A stretch of DNA of 64,000 bases from Nocardioides mangrovicus (GCF_003674065.1 NZ_RDBE01000006.1:310001-374000); one strand, 5' to 3'. Positions 51,556 to 63,266 are shown, counted from the stretch's first letter. Notes: generated from the letters alone by a model not told the origin. A program made the numbers and translations.

Positions 51556-52119
51556 GGCGTCCTCGCGGACCGGGCCGGGGTTCACCACGTTGATCGTCAC
51601 GCCCGTGCCGGCCACCTGGTCGGCCAGTGCCTTGGCGGCGATGGCCACGCCGGCGTTGCGCACCGTGCCGGTGATCGAGCCGGTGACGTACATGTTCTGC
51701 CCGTTGACCTGCACCACCCGCCCGTAGCCGGCCTCGCGCATCTGCGGCAGCACGGCGTTGGTCATGCGCAGGTAGCCCATCGCCTTGCCCTGCAGGCCCT
51801 CGACCACCTGCTCGGGGTCGCTGGACCGGCCGGGGTCCAGGGTCTGCGCCGACGGCGCCGCGGTGTTGACCAGCACGCCGATGGTGCCGAACCGCTCGTT
51901 CACCGAGGCCACGGCCGCGTCGACGGAGGCCTGCTCGGCGGTGTCGACGACCACCGTCTCGACGCCGAGCTCACCGGCCACCCGCGCCAGGGAGTCCTCC
52001 GAGCGCGCACCGACCACGACGGTCGCGCCCTCCTCCTGCAGCAACCGAGCGGTCGCCTCGCCGATCAGGCCGGTGCCGCCCACGACGAAGGCCACGATGT
52101 CGCGAAGTCCCAGATCCAT
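51406..52119 (-). CDS. SDR-family protein lacking the catalytic Tyr
   Basis: The 237-residue Rossmann protein has VGGTGLIGEATARLLQEEG at its N-terminus in place of the usual TGxxxGIG loop, LVNTAAPSAQT for the NNAG motif and VVNPGPVRED at the PG motif. Where YxxxK is expected it reads VRNAGVAIAAKALAD, so Lys is kept but Tyr is replaced by Ala. It may be a binding or structural protein rather than an active dehydrogenase. It is separated by 3 bases from the GNAT gene upstream, so they are probably cotranscribed. Confidence 0.87.
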   Translation of the reverse strand: MDLGLRDIVAFVVGGTGLIGEATARLLQEEGATVVVGARSEDSLARVAGELGVETVVVDTAEQASVDAAVASVNERFGTIGVLVNTAAPSAQTLDPGRSSDPEQVVEGLQGKAMGYLRMTNAVLPQMREAGYGRVVQVNGQNMYVTGSITGTVRNAGVAIAAKALADQVAGTGVTINVVNPGPVREDASPRTERGVPGDSTPEQVATVVVLLCSRGVAAVSGEFVSVGHKLPGLVGY

Positions 52120-52122
52120 GGC

Positions 52123-52692
52123 TCAACCCTTCCACTCGCGCCGCAGCAGCGCGTAGCTGTACCCGTCCTGCCAGCCCAGCTCGCGATGCAGGGAGTCCTC
52201 GACGGTGTGCGCCTCGCGCCGCATCCCGAGGTCCTCCATCATCCGCCACGACGCCTCGTTGGCGGCGAAGCAGTTGGAGACGACGCGGCGCAGCCCCAGG
52301 TCGGCGAAGCACAGCCCGATCAGCGCCCGCGCGGCCTCGCGGGCGTAGCCGCGACCGGTGTGGGCCGGGTGCAGGCACCAGCCGATCTCGGCCTGGGTCG
52401 CGGCGGCCTGCTCGCGCACGTCGAGCTGCGCCCATGCGTCCTCGACGGCCAGGAACAGGTCGCCGACCAGCTCCTCGCCGGACTGCACCACCAGCGTCTT
52501 CGCCAGCATCGGCGGCCGGCCGAGGTGCGCGACGAAGGCCTCGAGCGAGTCCGAGCGCGAGGTCATCCAGGCGATCACGGCGTCGTCGCCGCGGTAGGGC
52601 CACATCCGCGGCAGGTCCTCGCGGGTGGCGGGTCGGATGGTGAGCCGCTCGGTCCGCAGCGGCCAGGAGATCTGTTCCAACGAAGCGCCCAC
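52123..52692 (-). CDS. GNAT-family N-acetyltransferase
   Basis: From GTG 52692 the protein has 189 residues; ATG 52725 would give 200 residues but the AGGAG site lies between the two. It has the RimJ/RimL layout: LRTERLTIRPATREDLPRMW at the N-terminus, the acetyl-CoA loop HPAHTGRGYAREAARALIGL and FAANEASWRMMEDLGMRREA. It transfers acetyl from acetyl-CoA to an amine or protein N-terminus; substrate unknown. It is divergent from the secreted C39-like peptidase gene. Confidence 0.88.
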   Translation of the reverse strand: MGASLEQISWPLRTERLTIRPATREDLPRMWPYRGDDAVIAWMTSRSDSLEAFVAHLGRPPMLAKTLVVQSGEELVGDLFLAVEDAWAQLDVREQAAATQAEIGWCLHPAHTGRGYAREAARALIGLCFADLGLRRVVSNCFAANEASWRMMEDLGMRREAHTVEDSLHRELGWQDGYSYALLRREWKG

Positions 52693-52778
52693 GACGACAT
52701 GTTCTCCTCTTGCCACGATCCGCACGAGCGGGATCTACTGGTTCGGACCACTCTCGGGTCCGTTTCTTCGGAGGTCTG

Positions 52779-54044
<1,266 letters not shown>

Positions 54045-54071
54045 GCCCCGGCGGCTCTACGGTGGGCGGCC

Positions 54072-54692
54072 GTGGACCTCTACGACGCCATCCACCGACG
54101 CCGTGACGTCCGGGCCGAGTTCACCGGCGAGCCGGTGTCCGACGACGCGCTCGAGCGCGTGCTGGCCGCCGCCCACGCGGCACCCAGCGTCGGCCACAGC
54201 CAGCCGTGGGACTTCGTGCTGGTGCGCGACCCCGCCACGCTTGCGAGCTTCGCTGCGCACGTCGCGCACGAGCGGGAGGTCTTCGCGGCGGACCTGAGCG
54301 GCGAGCGGGCCGAGACGTTCGCGCGGATCAAGATCGAGGGCGTGCGGGAGTCCGGGCTGGGCGTCGTGGTGGCCTACGACCCGAGCCGCGGCGGCGACCA
54401 GGTGCTCGGCCGCCACGCCATCGCCGACACCGGGCTGTACTCCACGGTGCTCGCGGTGCAGAACCTGTGGCTGGCCGCGACCGCCGAGGGTCTCGGCGTG
54501 GGCTGGGTGTCGTTCTACCGCGAGGAGGTGCTCCGCGGGCTGGTCGGGCTGCCCGACGGGCTGCGGCCGGTGGCCTGGCTGTGCCTGGGCCACGTCGACC
54601 GGCTCCAGGAGACCCCCGACCTGGTGCGCCACGGCTGGCGGCGCGGCCGACCGCTCAGCGAGGCGGTGCACCAGGAGCGCTACCGGGGCTGA
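54072..54692 (+). CDS. bluB: 5,6-dimethylbenzimidazole synthase
   Basis: The 206-residue flavin-destroying nitroreductase-fold enzyme starts at GTG 54072. BluB features are the N-terminal [16 protein letters not shown] (8-23), [15 protein letters not shown] (37-51) and [19 protein letters not shown] with [10 protein letters not shown] near the C-terminus. It cleaves FMNH2 with oxygen to make dimethylbenzimidazole, the lower ligand of cobalamin. Together with the cobalamin-riboswitch ECF operon at 32.6-38.8 kb it indicates that this organism both salvages and remodels or completes B12. It lies 57 bp before zwf. Confidence 0.92.
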   Translation: MDLYDAIHRRRDVRAEFTGEPVSDDALERVLAAAHAAPSVGHSQPWDFVLVRDPATLASFAAHVAHEREVFAADLSGERAETFARIKIEGVRESGLGVVVAYDPSRGGDQVLGRHAIADTGLYSTVLAVQNLWLAATAEGLGVGWVSFYREEVLRGLVGLPDGLRPVAWLCLGHVDRLQETPDLVRHGWRRGRPLSEAVHQERYRG

Positions 54693-54748
54693 GCGGGCGT
54701 GATGGAGGTCAATGCGTCGGATCGGGCCGGTTGGGGTACGCAGGGGGC

Positions 54749-56157
54749 ATGGCCGACGTCTCTGACGACCTCCTCCCCCACGTCCTCGTGCTCTTCGGCG
54801 CCACGGGCGACCTCGCCAAGCGCAAGCTGTTCCCCGGGCTCTACTCGCTGGCGAAGGCCGGCCGGCTGCCCGAGGACTACGCGATCATCGGCAGCGGCCG
54901 GCACTCCCCGGGCACTGACGAGGAGTTCCGCGAGCACATCAAGGAAGCCCTCGAGGACACCGTCGACGACCTCGACGAGTCGGTGGCCGACGACCTGCTG
55001 GAGCGGCTGAGCTTCCAGACCTCCTCGGCCGACGACGGCTCGGACCTGGCCGAGAAGGTGCGCGAGGCCGAGGAGCGGCTCGGTGGGAGCGACGACGTAC
55101 GCCGGCTGGTCTACCTCTCGGTGCCGCCCAGCGCGATGCAGGACATGATCGCCATGCTCGGCACCGAGAAGCTCACCGAGCGGGCCCGGCTGGTCATCGA
55201 GAAGCCGTTCGGCCTCGACCTCGCCTCCTCCCGCGAGCTCGACACCGCGCTCAAGGACGTCGTCGAGGAGGACCAGGTCTTCCGCATCGACCACTTCCTG
55301 GGCAAGGAGGCGGTGCAGAACATCTTGGCGCTGCGATTCGCCAACGGCCTCTTCGAGCCCGCCTGGGACCGGCGCAGCATCGCTCAGGTGCAGATCGACG
55401 TACCCGAGACGCTGGGCATGGAGGGCCGCGGCTCGTTCTACGAGTCCACCGGCTGCCTGCGCGACATGATCTCCACCCACCTGTGCCAGCTGCTCGGCTT
55501 CGTCGCGTTGGAGGATCCCGGCGCGTTCGAGGAGAAGGCGCTGCGCGACGCCAAGCACGCCGTCTTCGAGGCCATGCGGCCGCTCGACCCGGCCCGCGTC
55601 GTGTTCGGCCAGTACGACGGCTACCGCGACGAGGACGACGTCGCCGACGACTCCGACGTCGAGACGCTGGTGGCGGTGGAGGCCTACGTCGACAACGACC
55701 GCTGGCGCGACGTGCCGTTCTACCTGCGCACGGGCAAGGCGATGGCGCAGACCCGGCGCACCATCACGCTGCGGTTCCGCACGCCGGACTCGCAGATCTT
55801 CCAGGGCAGCCCCGGGCCCAACGAGCTCGTCCTCGAGCTCACCGACGAGCCGGAGGTCTCCGTCGACGTCCGCGCGAAGCGACCCGGCCCCGAGATGGAG
55901 CTGGCCGAGGCCACGCTGCGACTCGACTTCGCCGACGACTTCCCCGACGACCACCCGCTGGAGGCCTACGAGCGGCTGCTGCTCGACGTGCTGCGCGGCG
56001 ACCAGACGCTGTTCACCCGCGCCGACGAGGTCGACCGGCTCTGGCAGATCTGCCAGCCGGTGCTCGACGACCGACCGCAGGTGCACACCTACGAACAGGA
56101 GTCGTGGGGACCGCAGCAGGCGCTCGACCTGCCCGACGGCGGGTGGGCCCTGCAGGG

Positions 56158-56161
<4 letters not shown>
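54749..56161 (+). CDS. zwf: Glucose-6-phosphate 1-dehydrogenase
   Basis: The 470-residue protein starts at ATG 54749 (CAGGGGG upstream). It has [19 protein letters not shown] (NADP-binding), [14 protein letters not shown] and the active-site peptide [13 protein letters not shown] (~178-190). It oxidises glucose-6-phosphate to 6-phosphogluconolactone. The length is slightly short for the family, and an acidic stretch ([12 protein letters not shown]) is inserted around residue 295. Its stop overlaps the start of the GH15 gene (ATGA), so the two are coupled. Confidence 0.96.
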
Positions 56162-57963
<1,802 letters not shown>

Positions 57964-57993
57964 GCCCATCCGCCGACGAAAGGACCTTCACCC

Positions 57994-58659
57994 ATGACCA
58001 CGCTCGCGATCATCGGCGCCGGGCGAGGCCTCGGCGCCGCCGTGGCCCGGCGCTTCGGCACCGAGGGCTTCTCGGTGGCCCTCATCTCCCGCCACCAGGG
58101 ACGTCTCGACGCCCTCGCCACGGAGCTGGCCGAGGACGGCGTGCAGGCCCAGGGCTTCACCGCCGACGTCCGCGACCCGGCCTCGCTGGCCGCGGCCCTG
58201 GAGCGGGCCACCGTCGAGCTTGGCCCGATCGAGGTGCTGCAGTACAGCCCGCTGCCGCAGAAGGACTTCATGCGCCCGGTGCTGGAGACCACCCCGGCCG
58301 ACCTGGTCGGCCCGGTCGAGTTCTCCATCTACGGACCGGTGGCCGCCGTGCACGCGGTGCTGCCCGGCATGCGGTTCCTCGGCCAGGACCGGGGCACGAT
58401 CCTCTTCGTCAACGGCGGCTCGGCGGTCAAGCCGGGGCGCGCCGTGACCGGCACGTCGGTCGCCTTCGCCGGGCAGGCGGCGTACGCCGAGCTGCTGCAC
58501 GAGGTGCTCGGCGAGGAGGGCATCGCGGTCTCCCAGCTGATCATCGGGGGCGCGATCGACCCCGACAGCGAGGACAAGAGCCCCGAGGCGCTAGCCGAGC
58601 GGCTCTGGGGTCTGCACACCGACCGCACCACCTTCCGGGTGCAGGTCGACAGCGACTGA
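57994..58659 (+). CDS. SDR-family NAD(P)-binding protein, atypical active site
   Basis: The 221-residue protein has an N-terminal IIGAGRGLGAAVARRFG (6-21), RHQGRLDALATELAE for NADP preference and FTADVRDPASL. The NNAG motif is replaced by QYSPLPQ and the YxxxK region reads SVAFAGQAAYAELLHEVL, so both catalytic Tyr and Lys are missing at the usual spots. It starts at ATG 57994 with GAAAGGA upstream. It may be a non-catalytic or differently working SDR. It follows the GH15 gene by 30 bp and could be cotranscribed. Confidence 0.88.
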   Translation: MTTLAIIGAGRGLGAAVARRFGTEGFSVALISRHQGRLDALATELAEDGVQAQGFTADVRDPASLAAALERATVELGPIEVLQYSPLPQKDFMRPVLETTPADLVGPVEFSIYGPVAAVHAVLPGMRFLGQDRGTILFVNGGSAVKPGRAVTGTSVAFAGQAAYAELLHEVLGEEGIAVSQLIIGGAIDPDSEDKSPEALAERLWGLHTDRTTFRVQVDSD

Positions 58660-58823
58660 CGACCGGTTGCACGAACCTGCAACAACGCCCGGCTGCACAG
58701 ACCTGTGAGTGCCCGTTTTGATGGGGTATTGCCATTTCCTGCAAACCGGCGCACGATGGTCGAAGACCGGGTAGGCGCACCGCCCGCCCAGCGAATCGCC
58801 CCCCACACGATTGGCTCCCCGAC

Positions 58824-59000
58824 ATGGGTTCGACGCTCGACTCCCCGGTCATCACCCACAAGGCCGCGACGGCGGCCGTTATCACCTCCGCTGCCCTGCG
58901 CGGCGCGACGACCACCTCCGAGGTCGGCGCGGCGCGTGTCTCCCGGCGGCGTCGGCACATCGCCGAGGCGACCAGCGTGGTACCCAAGCACTACCGCTGA
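58824..59000 (+). CDS. Possible small basic protein, 58 residues, function unknown
   Basis: ATG 58824 opens 58 codons with an Ala/Thr-rich first half (THKAATAAVITSAALRG) and a basic second half (ARVSRRRRHIAEA, ending VVPKHYR). It lies alone in a 457-bp gap (58660-59117) with AT-richer upstream DNA (TTTTGATGGGGTATTGCC) that could contain a promoter, and a strong hairpin terminator begins 11 bases after its stop. There is no clear ribosome site. The isolated promoter-ORF-terminator layout favours a real small gene; a small RNA in the same place is an alternative. Confidence 0.45.
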   Translation: MGSTLDSPVITHKAATAAVITSAALRGATTTSEVGAARVSRRRRHIAEATSVVPKHYR

Positions 59001-59010
59001 TCGCTGTTCT

Positions 59011-59061
59011 CGAAGGCCGAGGCCCGCAGACTGTCCCCCCAGCCGCGGACCTCGGCCTTCG
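59011..59061 (+). terminator. Hairpin terminator between small ORF and GroES-like gene
   Basis: The 12-bp perfect arms CGAAGGCCGAGG and CCTCGGCCTTCG enclose a 27-base loop. It lies between converging transcription units and could stop both. Confidence 0.6.
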
Positions 59062-59117
59062 TGCGTCCGCACGCAGCCCGCGGGGCGCCTGTGCGGTGCC
59101 TGGCGCGTGAGGTCGGC

Positions 59118-59447
59118 TCAGAGGTAGAGGCCGGTCTGGCTGTCGCCGAGCCGGTCGGCCGCCACGGCGTGGATGTCGCGCTCGCGCAGCACCACGTAGG
59201 TGGAGCCGTGCACCTCGACCTCGGCCTTGTCGTCGGGGTCGAACAGCACGCGGTCGCCGTTCTCCACCGCGCGGACGTGCGGGCCGATCGAGACCACGCG
59301 CGACCACGCCAGCCGCCGTCCACCCATCTCGGCGGTCGCGGGGATCAAGATGCCGCCGGTGGAGCGACGCTCGCCCTCACCGCGATCGACGCTGACCAGG
59401 ACCCGGTCGTGGAGCATCCGGATCGGGGTGCGCTCAGGATCGCTCAC
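59118..59447 (-). CDS. GroES-family co-chaperonin-like protein
   Basis: The 109-residue protein has a chaperonin-10 fold pattern: IRMLHDRVLVSVDRGEGE at the N-terminus, STGGILIPATAE (mobile-loop position, ~30), GDRVLFDPDDKAEVEV and YVVLRERDIHAV. It is a divergent paralogue of GroES: no groEL follows, and the mobile loop lacks the usual hydrophobic tripeptide context. It may be a stress-related partner of the actinobacterial extra chaperonins. It is encoded 5 bp after the DUF3618 stop on the same strand and probably cotranscribed. Confidence 0.87.
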   Translation of the reverse strand: MSDPERTPIRMLHDRVLVSVDRGEGERRSTGGILIPATAEMGGRRLAWSRVVSIGPHVRAVENGDRVLFDPDDKAEVEVHGSTYVVLRERDIHAVAADRLGDSQTGLYL

Positions 59448-59452
59448 CGGGT

Positions 59453-59710
59453 TCAGTCGCGAACGATCCTGCGCAGCACGACCACCACGACGACGGCGCC
59501 GACCGCTCCGCCCACGACCTTGACGATGTTGCCGGTGCGCGGCGCACCGTCGACGTCGACGAAGTAGCCCTTGACCGCGGCGACCTGTCGTCCCGCGATC
59601 GTCTTGGGGTTGGCGCGGTACACGAGCTGGTCCAGGGTGGCACCGAGGTGCTGGCGCGTCTGCTCCATCTCCCGCTCGATGGCATCGCGTGACTCCGGCG
59701 TACCCGGCAT
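59453..59710 (-). CDS. DUF3618 family protein
   Basis: The 85-residue protein starts at ATG 59710 with GAGGAG 7 bases upstream. It has the DUF3618 N-terminal motif IEREMEQTRQHLGATLDQL (~12-30) followed by a C-terminal membrane helix (VVGGAVGAVVVVVVLRRIV). The function is unknown; members are often near membrane-stress or DUF1269-like genes. The frame is open to 59842 but that stretch overlaps the divergent bcp start and lacks conservation signs. It precedes the GroES-like gene by 5 bp. Confidence 0.88.
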   Translation of the reverse strand: MPGTPESRDAIEREMEQTRQHLGATLDQLVYRANPKTIAGRQVAAVKGYFVDVDGAPRTGNIVKVVGGAVGAVVVVVVLRRIVRD

Positions 59711-59786
59711 CGGCTCGCTCCTCGGTTGGCTGCTGAGGCTGTCCCGGCTCACGCTATCGCGCACGGCGCCCGGTACCTTCACGCGC

Positions 59787-60251
59787 ATGCCCCGACTCTC
59801 CCCCGGCGACACCGCCCCCGACTTCACCCTGACCGACGACACCGGCGCCTCGGTGTCGCTCTCGGACTACCGCGGCAAGCGCACCATCGTCTACTTCTAC
59901 CCCGCGGCGATGACTCCCGGCTGCACCACGCAGGCCTGCGACTTCACCGACTCCCTCGACTCGCTGCACGCGGCCGGCTTCGAGGTGCTCGGCATCTCAC
60001 CCGACAAGCCCGAGAAGCTGGCGACCTTCCGCGAGCGCGACCACCTGACGATCACGCTGCTCTCGGACCCCGACAAGCAGGTGCTCACCGCGTACGGCGC
60101 CTACGGCGAGAAGAAGCTCTACGGCAAGGTCGTCGAGGGCGTCATCCGCTCCACGGTGGTCGTCGACGCCGACGGCGTCGTGGAGATCGCCCAGTACAAC
60201 GTCAAGGCGACGGGGCACGTGGCGAAGCTGCGTCGCGACCTCGGCCTGTAG
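59787..60251 (+). CDS. bcp: Thioredoxin-dependent thiol peroxidase (Bcp/PrxQ)
   Basis: The 154-residue peroxiredoxin starts at MPRLSPGDTAPDFTLTDDTG. The peroxidatic Cys is in TPGCTTQACDF (~46), with the second Cys five residues later as in PrxQ proteins, followed by GISPDKPEKLATFRE and a C-terminal GHVAKLRRDL. It reduces peroxides with electrons from thioredoxin. Its stop codon lies at the edge of a palindromic repeat (60252-60297), which may terminate transcription before tRNA-Leu. Confidence 0.94.
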   Translation: MPRLSPGDTAPDFTLTDDTGASVSLSDYRGKRTIVYFYPAAMTPGCTTQACDFTDSLDSLHAAGFEVLGISPDKPEKLATFRERDHLTITLLSDPDKQVLTAYGAYGEKKLYGKVVEGVIRSTVVVDADGVVEIAQYNVKATGHVAKLRRDLGL

Positions 60252-60297
60252 GAGGTCATACGCTCTGGTCGTCTCGGCGACCACGGCGTATGACGTC
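60252..60297. repeat. Palindromic dispersed repeat, copy 2 (before tRNA-Leu)
   Basis: The outer arms GAGGTCATACG and CGTATGACGTC pair with one mismatch; the inner stem is GGTCG/CGACC. The 46-bp element matches 46325-46370 in length, both arms and inner stem, differing mainly in the loops. Confidence 0.75.
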
Positions 60298-60311
60298 CTG
60301 CTCGCCCCGAC

Positions 60312-60393
60312 GCCGGAGTGGTGGAACAGGCAGACACGCAGGTTTTAGGTACCTGTGCCTTCGGGCGTGGGGGTTCAAGTCCCCCCTCCGGCA
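60312..60393 (+). tRNA. tRNA-Leu (anticodon TAG)
   Basis: The acceptor arms GCCGGAG/CTCCGGC pair fully. The anticodon arm is CAGGT-TTTAGGT-ACCTG (TAG at 34-36). A long variable arm (TGCCTTCGGGCG) marks a class II tRNA, and the T arm is GGGGG-TTCAAGT-CCCCC. CCA is not encoded. Confidence 0.95.
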
Positions 60394-60395
60394 CG

Positions 60396-61007
60396 TCAGG
60401 AACCCTGCAGCACCTCGACCACCAGAGCCGCGATCTCCCGCAGCGCCCGGCCGCGGTGCGAGATCGCGTCCTTGACCTCCGGGCTCATCTCGGCGGAGGT
60501 GAGCGCGCCGTCCTGGTCGTCGGGCACGAAGAGCACGTCGTAGCCGAAGCCGCCGGTGCCGCGGGGTTCGCGGATCACCCGGCCGGCCATGTCGCCGCCG
60601 ACGACGAGCTCGCCGCCCGCGTGCACGAAGGCGACGCTGGCGTGGAAGTGGGCGCCACGCCGCTCGTCGGGGACGTCGCCGAGCTGCTCGAGCAGCAGCC
60701 GGTTGTTGCGGTCGTCGTCCTTGGGCCGGCCCGACCAGCGGGCCGAGAGCACGCCCGGCATGCCGTTGAGCGCGTCGACGGCGAGACCGGAGTCGTCGGC
60801 CAGCGACGGCAGTCCGGTGCGCTCGAAGCCGGCGCGGGCCTTGAGCAGGGCGTTGCCGTCGAAGTCGGGAGCGTCCTCGACGGGCTCGTCGTAGGGGTCG
60901 ACGTCGTCGAGACCGAGCACGCGGATCTCGGGCAGCAGCTCGGCGAGGATCCGCTGCATCTCCCCCAGCTTCTTGGGGTTGCGCGAGGCGAGGAAGACCT
61001 CGGTCAC
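60396..61007 (-). CDS. rdgB: RdgB/HAM1 XTP/dITP diphosphatase
   Basis: The 203-residue protein starts at GTG 61007, overlapping the rph stop by 4 bases. Family motifs are [13 protein letters not shown] (5-17), [16 protein letters not shown] (~70-85) and [16 protein letters not shown] (~150-165), plus SHRGRALRE at the C-terminus. It hydrolyses non-canonical purine NTPs such as ITP, dITP and XTP to keep them out of nucleic acids. The rph-rdgB order is conserved in actinobacteria. Confidence 0.96.
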   Translation of the reverse strand: MTEVFLASRNPKKLGEMQRILAELLPEIRVLGLDDVDPYDEPVEDAPDFDGNALLKARAGFERTGLPSLADDSGLAVDALNGMPGVLSARWSGRPKDDDRNNRLLLEQLGDVPDERRGAHFHASVAFVHAGGELVVGGDMAGRVIREPRGTGGFGYDVLFVPDDQDGALTSAEMSPEVKDAISHRGRALREIAALVVEVLQGS

Positions 61008-61723
61008 GAGGAGAGTGCCTGCTGCTGGAGCCGGGTCAGCTCCGCACAGCCCTGCTCGGCCAACCCGAGCAGGGCGTCGAGCTCGGCGCGGTCGAAGGGC
61101 GCACCCTCGGCGGTGCCCTGCACCTCGACGAACGTGCCCGCACCGGTCATGACGACGTTCATGTCGGTCTCGGCGCGCACATCCTCCTCGTAGGGCAGGT
61201 CCAGGCGCGGCACCCCGTCGATGACGCCCACCGAGATCGCCGCCACCGACCCGGTGAGGGGGTCACCGGCGAGGGCACCCTCTGCCTTGAGGTGGGCGAC
61301 GGCGTCGGCCAGCGCGACGTAGGCGCCGGTGATGGCCGCGGTGCGGGTACCGCCGTCGGCCTGGAGCACGTCGCAGTCGAGGACGATGGTGTTCTCGCCC
61401 AGTGCGGCGTAGTCGACCACCGCCCGCAGCGAGCGCCCGACCAGCCGCGAGATCTCGTGCGTACGTCCGCCGATGCGGCCCTTGACCGACTCGCGGTCGC
61501 TGCGGGTGTTGGTGGCGCTGGGCAGCATCGCGTACTCGGCGGTCACCCAGCCCAGCCCGGAGCCCTTGCGCCAGCGCGGCACCCCGACCGACGCCGACGC
61601 CGCGCACAGCACGCGGGTGCGGCCGAACTCGACGAGGACCGACCCGGCGGGGTGGTCCTGCCAGTGGCGGGTGAGCTTCACCGGACGGAGCTCGTCGTCG
61701 GCACGACCATCTGCGCGAGTCAT
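61004..61723 (-). CDS. rph: Ribonuclease PH
   Basis: The 239-residue phosphorolytic exoribonuclease shows [41 protein letters not shown] (in two pieces ~60-82), the phosphate-binding [19 protein letters not shown] region and [20 protein letters not shown] (~120-139). It trims tRNA 3' ends using phosphate. It starts at ATG 61723 and is coupled to rdgB. It is divergent from the mycothiol-dependent enzyme gene (37-bp gap). Confidence 0.97.
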   Translation of the reverse strand: MTRADGRADDELRPVKLTRHWQDHPAGSVLVEFGRTRVLCAASASVGVPRWRKGSGLGWVTAEYAMLPSATNTRSDRESVKGRIGGRTHEISRLVGRSLRAVVDYAALGENTIVLDCDVLQADGGTRTAAITGAYVALADAVAHLKAEGALAGDPLTGSVAAISVGVIDGVPRLDLPYEEDVRAETDMNVVMTGAGTFVEVQGTAEGAPFDRAELDALLGLAEQGCAELTRLQQQALSS

Positions 61724-61760
61724 GCCACCGACCCTAGGGCGCCACCGCGATCATGGGCTC

Positions 61761-62486
61761 ATGGACCCCGCGACCCACGTCGACCATCTCGAGGCCGAAG
61801 GCGCGCGGGTGGTGGCCGCGGCATCGCGGTGCACCGGCCAGGAGGCGGTGGCCGCCTGTCCCGGCTGGGACGTCGACCAGCTGCTGCGCCACCTCGCCAC
61901 CGTGCACGAGTGGTCGCGACGCGCGGTCGTCGGCGGCGGCGCGAAGCCGCCACCCCGGCGACCGTTGGAGGCCGACGCCCCGGCCGACCACACCTCGCTG
62001 GTCGCCTGGTACGCCGAGCTGCACCGCCGGCTGGTCGACGAGCTGCGCGACGCCGACCCCGACGCCGCCTGCTGGCAGATGTGGTCCGGCCCCGACGGCC
62101 CGGCGTACTGGGCCCGGCGGCAGGCGCACGAGACCGCGGTGCACCGCATCGACGTGGAGATCGCTGCCGATCGGCCGACCCCGCTCGACGCCGGGCTGGC
62201 CGTCGACGGCATCGACGAGCTGATGATGCTGGTGCCGCGGCTGCTGCCGGTCACCGAGCCGCACACCGTCTACCACCTGCTCGCCACCGACACCGGCGAC
62301 TCGTGGCGGGTGGTGGCCGGCCCCGAGCTGACCACCGTCGAGCGTGGACACAGCGCCGAAGGCGTACAGGTCAGCGGGAGTGCTGCTGACCTGTACGCCT
62401 TCTGCTGGAACCGTCGCCCGGGCACCACCCCCGTGGTGTCCGATCCCTCCCAGTGGGAGGTCTGGCGCGGTTCGGTCCAGGTGTAG
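61761..62486 (+). CDS. Maleylpyruvate-isomerase-family mycothiol-dependent enzyme
   Basis: The 241-residue protein starts at MDPATHVDHLEAEG. The N-terminal four-helix DinB-like domain contains the metal-type His in CPGWDVDQLLRHLATVHEW (~35-53) and HETAVHRIDVE (~130). The C-terminal MDMPI domain contains VYHLLATDTGDSWRVV and GSAADLYAFCWNRR. Members use mycothiol as cofactor or nucleophile for isomerisation or conjugation; the substrate is unknown. An 18-bp perfect inverted repeat lies inside the 3' part of the coding sequence. Confidence 0.9.
   Translation: MDPATHVDHLEAEGARVVAAASRCTGQEAVAACPGWDVDQLLRHLATVHEWSRRAVVGGGAKPPPRRPLEADAPADHTSLVAWYAELHRRLVDELRDADPDAACWQMWSGPDGPAYWARRQAHETAVHRIDVEIAADRPTPLDAGLAVDGIDELMMLVPRLLPVTEPHTVYHLLATDTGDSWRVVAGPELTTVERGHSAEGVQVSGSAADLYAFCWNRRPGTTPVVSDPSQWEVWRGSVQV
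62358..62402. repeat. 18-bp perfect inverted repeat inside coding sequence
   Basis: GAAGGCGTACAGGTCAGC (62358-62375) and its exact reverse complement (62385-62402) flank a 9-base loop within the mycothiol-dependent enzyme gene, encoding around EGVQVSGSAADLYAF. Such a stable stem in a reading frame is unusual. Confidence 0.85.
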
Positions 62487-62492
62487 CCCGGG

Positions 62493-63266
62493 CTACTTGA
62501 CCTCGGTGCGCAGCACGCGCCACAGGCCGACCACGAACGGCACGACCACCCAGATCAGCGTGGTGGTCAGCAGGTGTTGCCACTCGGTGGAGGTGAGGTG
62601 GTCACCGCTCTGCAGCGGTCCCTGCGCCGTGGCCGGGTCGATCCACGGCTGCGCCTTGTGCACGGCGTTCCACAGCGAGGTGACGACGCTGAACACGATC
62701 GGCAGCGCGAAGCTGACGACGATGGCCGCCGCGGTGTTGAGGAACAGCAGGCCGAACACCAGGCCGCCGACGACGCCGACCACCTCGAGCAGGAAGTACT
62801 GGCCGATGACGCCGGCGTCCATGCCGGCCCAGGGGTCGGCCGCGCCGCCGATGGCGGCGACGACGGCGGCCAGCGCGAGCGCGAGCACCATCGCGGCGAC
62901 GCCGAGCACGACGGCCGCGGCTACCTTGGCCCACAGCACCTTGGCGCGGTGCGGTTCGAGGGTGAAGGTGACCATGCCGGTGCGCTGGCCCCACTCCTGG
63001 GTGATGAGCAGGATGCCCAGCACCGGCAGCAGGATGCCCTGAGGTGTGGCCGCGGCTCCGACGGCGTTGGCGAACGTGTGCTCCTGCGTGCTCGCGGCCA
63101 GCAGCAGGATCACCAGCGCGGCGGCGGTCAGCAGACCGATGACGCCGAGCAGCCACTTGCCGGCGCGGGTGTCCACCATCTTGCGCAGCTCCACGCGGAG
63201 CAGCCGGCCGAAGGGGATCGCATTGCCGGTGGCGAACGCGGGGGTCTCGAGAGTGGCGGTGGTCAT
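62493..63266 (-). CDS. ABC transporter permease (ABC-2 type)
   Basis: The 257-residue protein has six helices (GKWLLGVIGLLTAAALVILLLA first, LIWVVVPFVVGLWRVL last) and the ABC-2 pattern in which helix 1 follows a VELRKMVDTRAG juxtamembrane segment. It starts at ATG 63266, overlapping the ATPase gene stop by 4 bases. With the adjacent ATPase it forms a drug- or lipid-type exporter; the substrate is unknown. It is convergent with the mycothiol-dependent enzyme gene, with 6 bp between stops. Confidence 0.9.
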   Translation of the reverse strand: MTTATLETPAFATGNAIPFGRLLRVELRKMVDTRAGKWLLGVIGLLTAAALVILLLAASTQEHTFANAVGAAATPQGILLPVLGILLITQEWGQRTGMVTFTLEPHRAKVLWAKVAAAVVLGVAAMVLALALAAVVAAIGGAADPWAGMDAGVIGQYFLLEVVGVVGGLVFGLLFLNTAAAIVVSFALPIVFSVVTSLWNAVHKAQPWIDPATAQGPLQSGDHLTSTEWQHLLTTTLIWVVVPFVVGLWRVLRTEVK

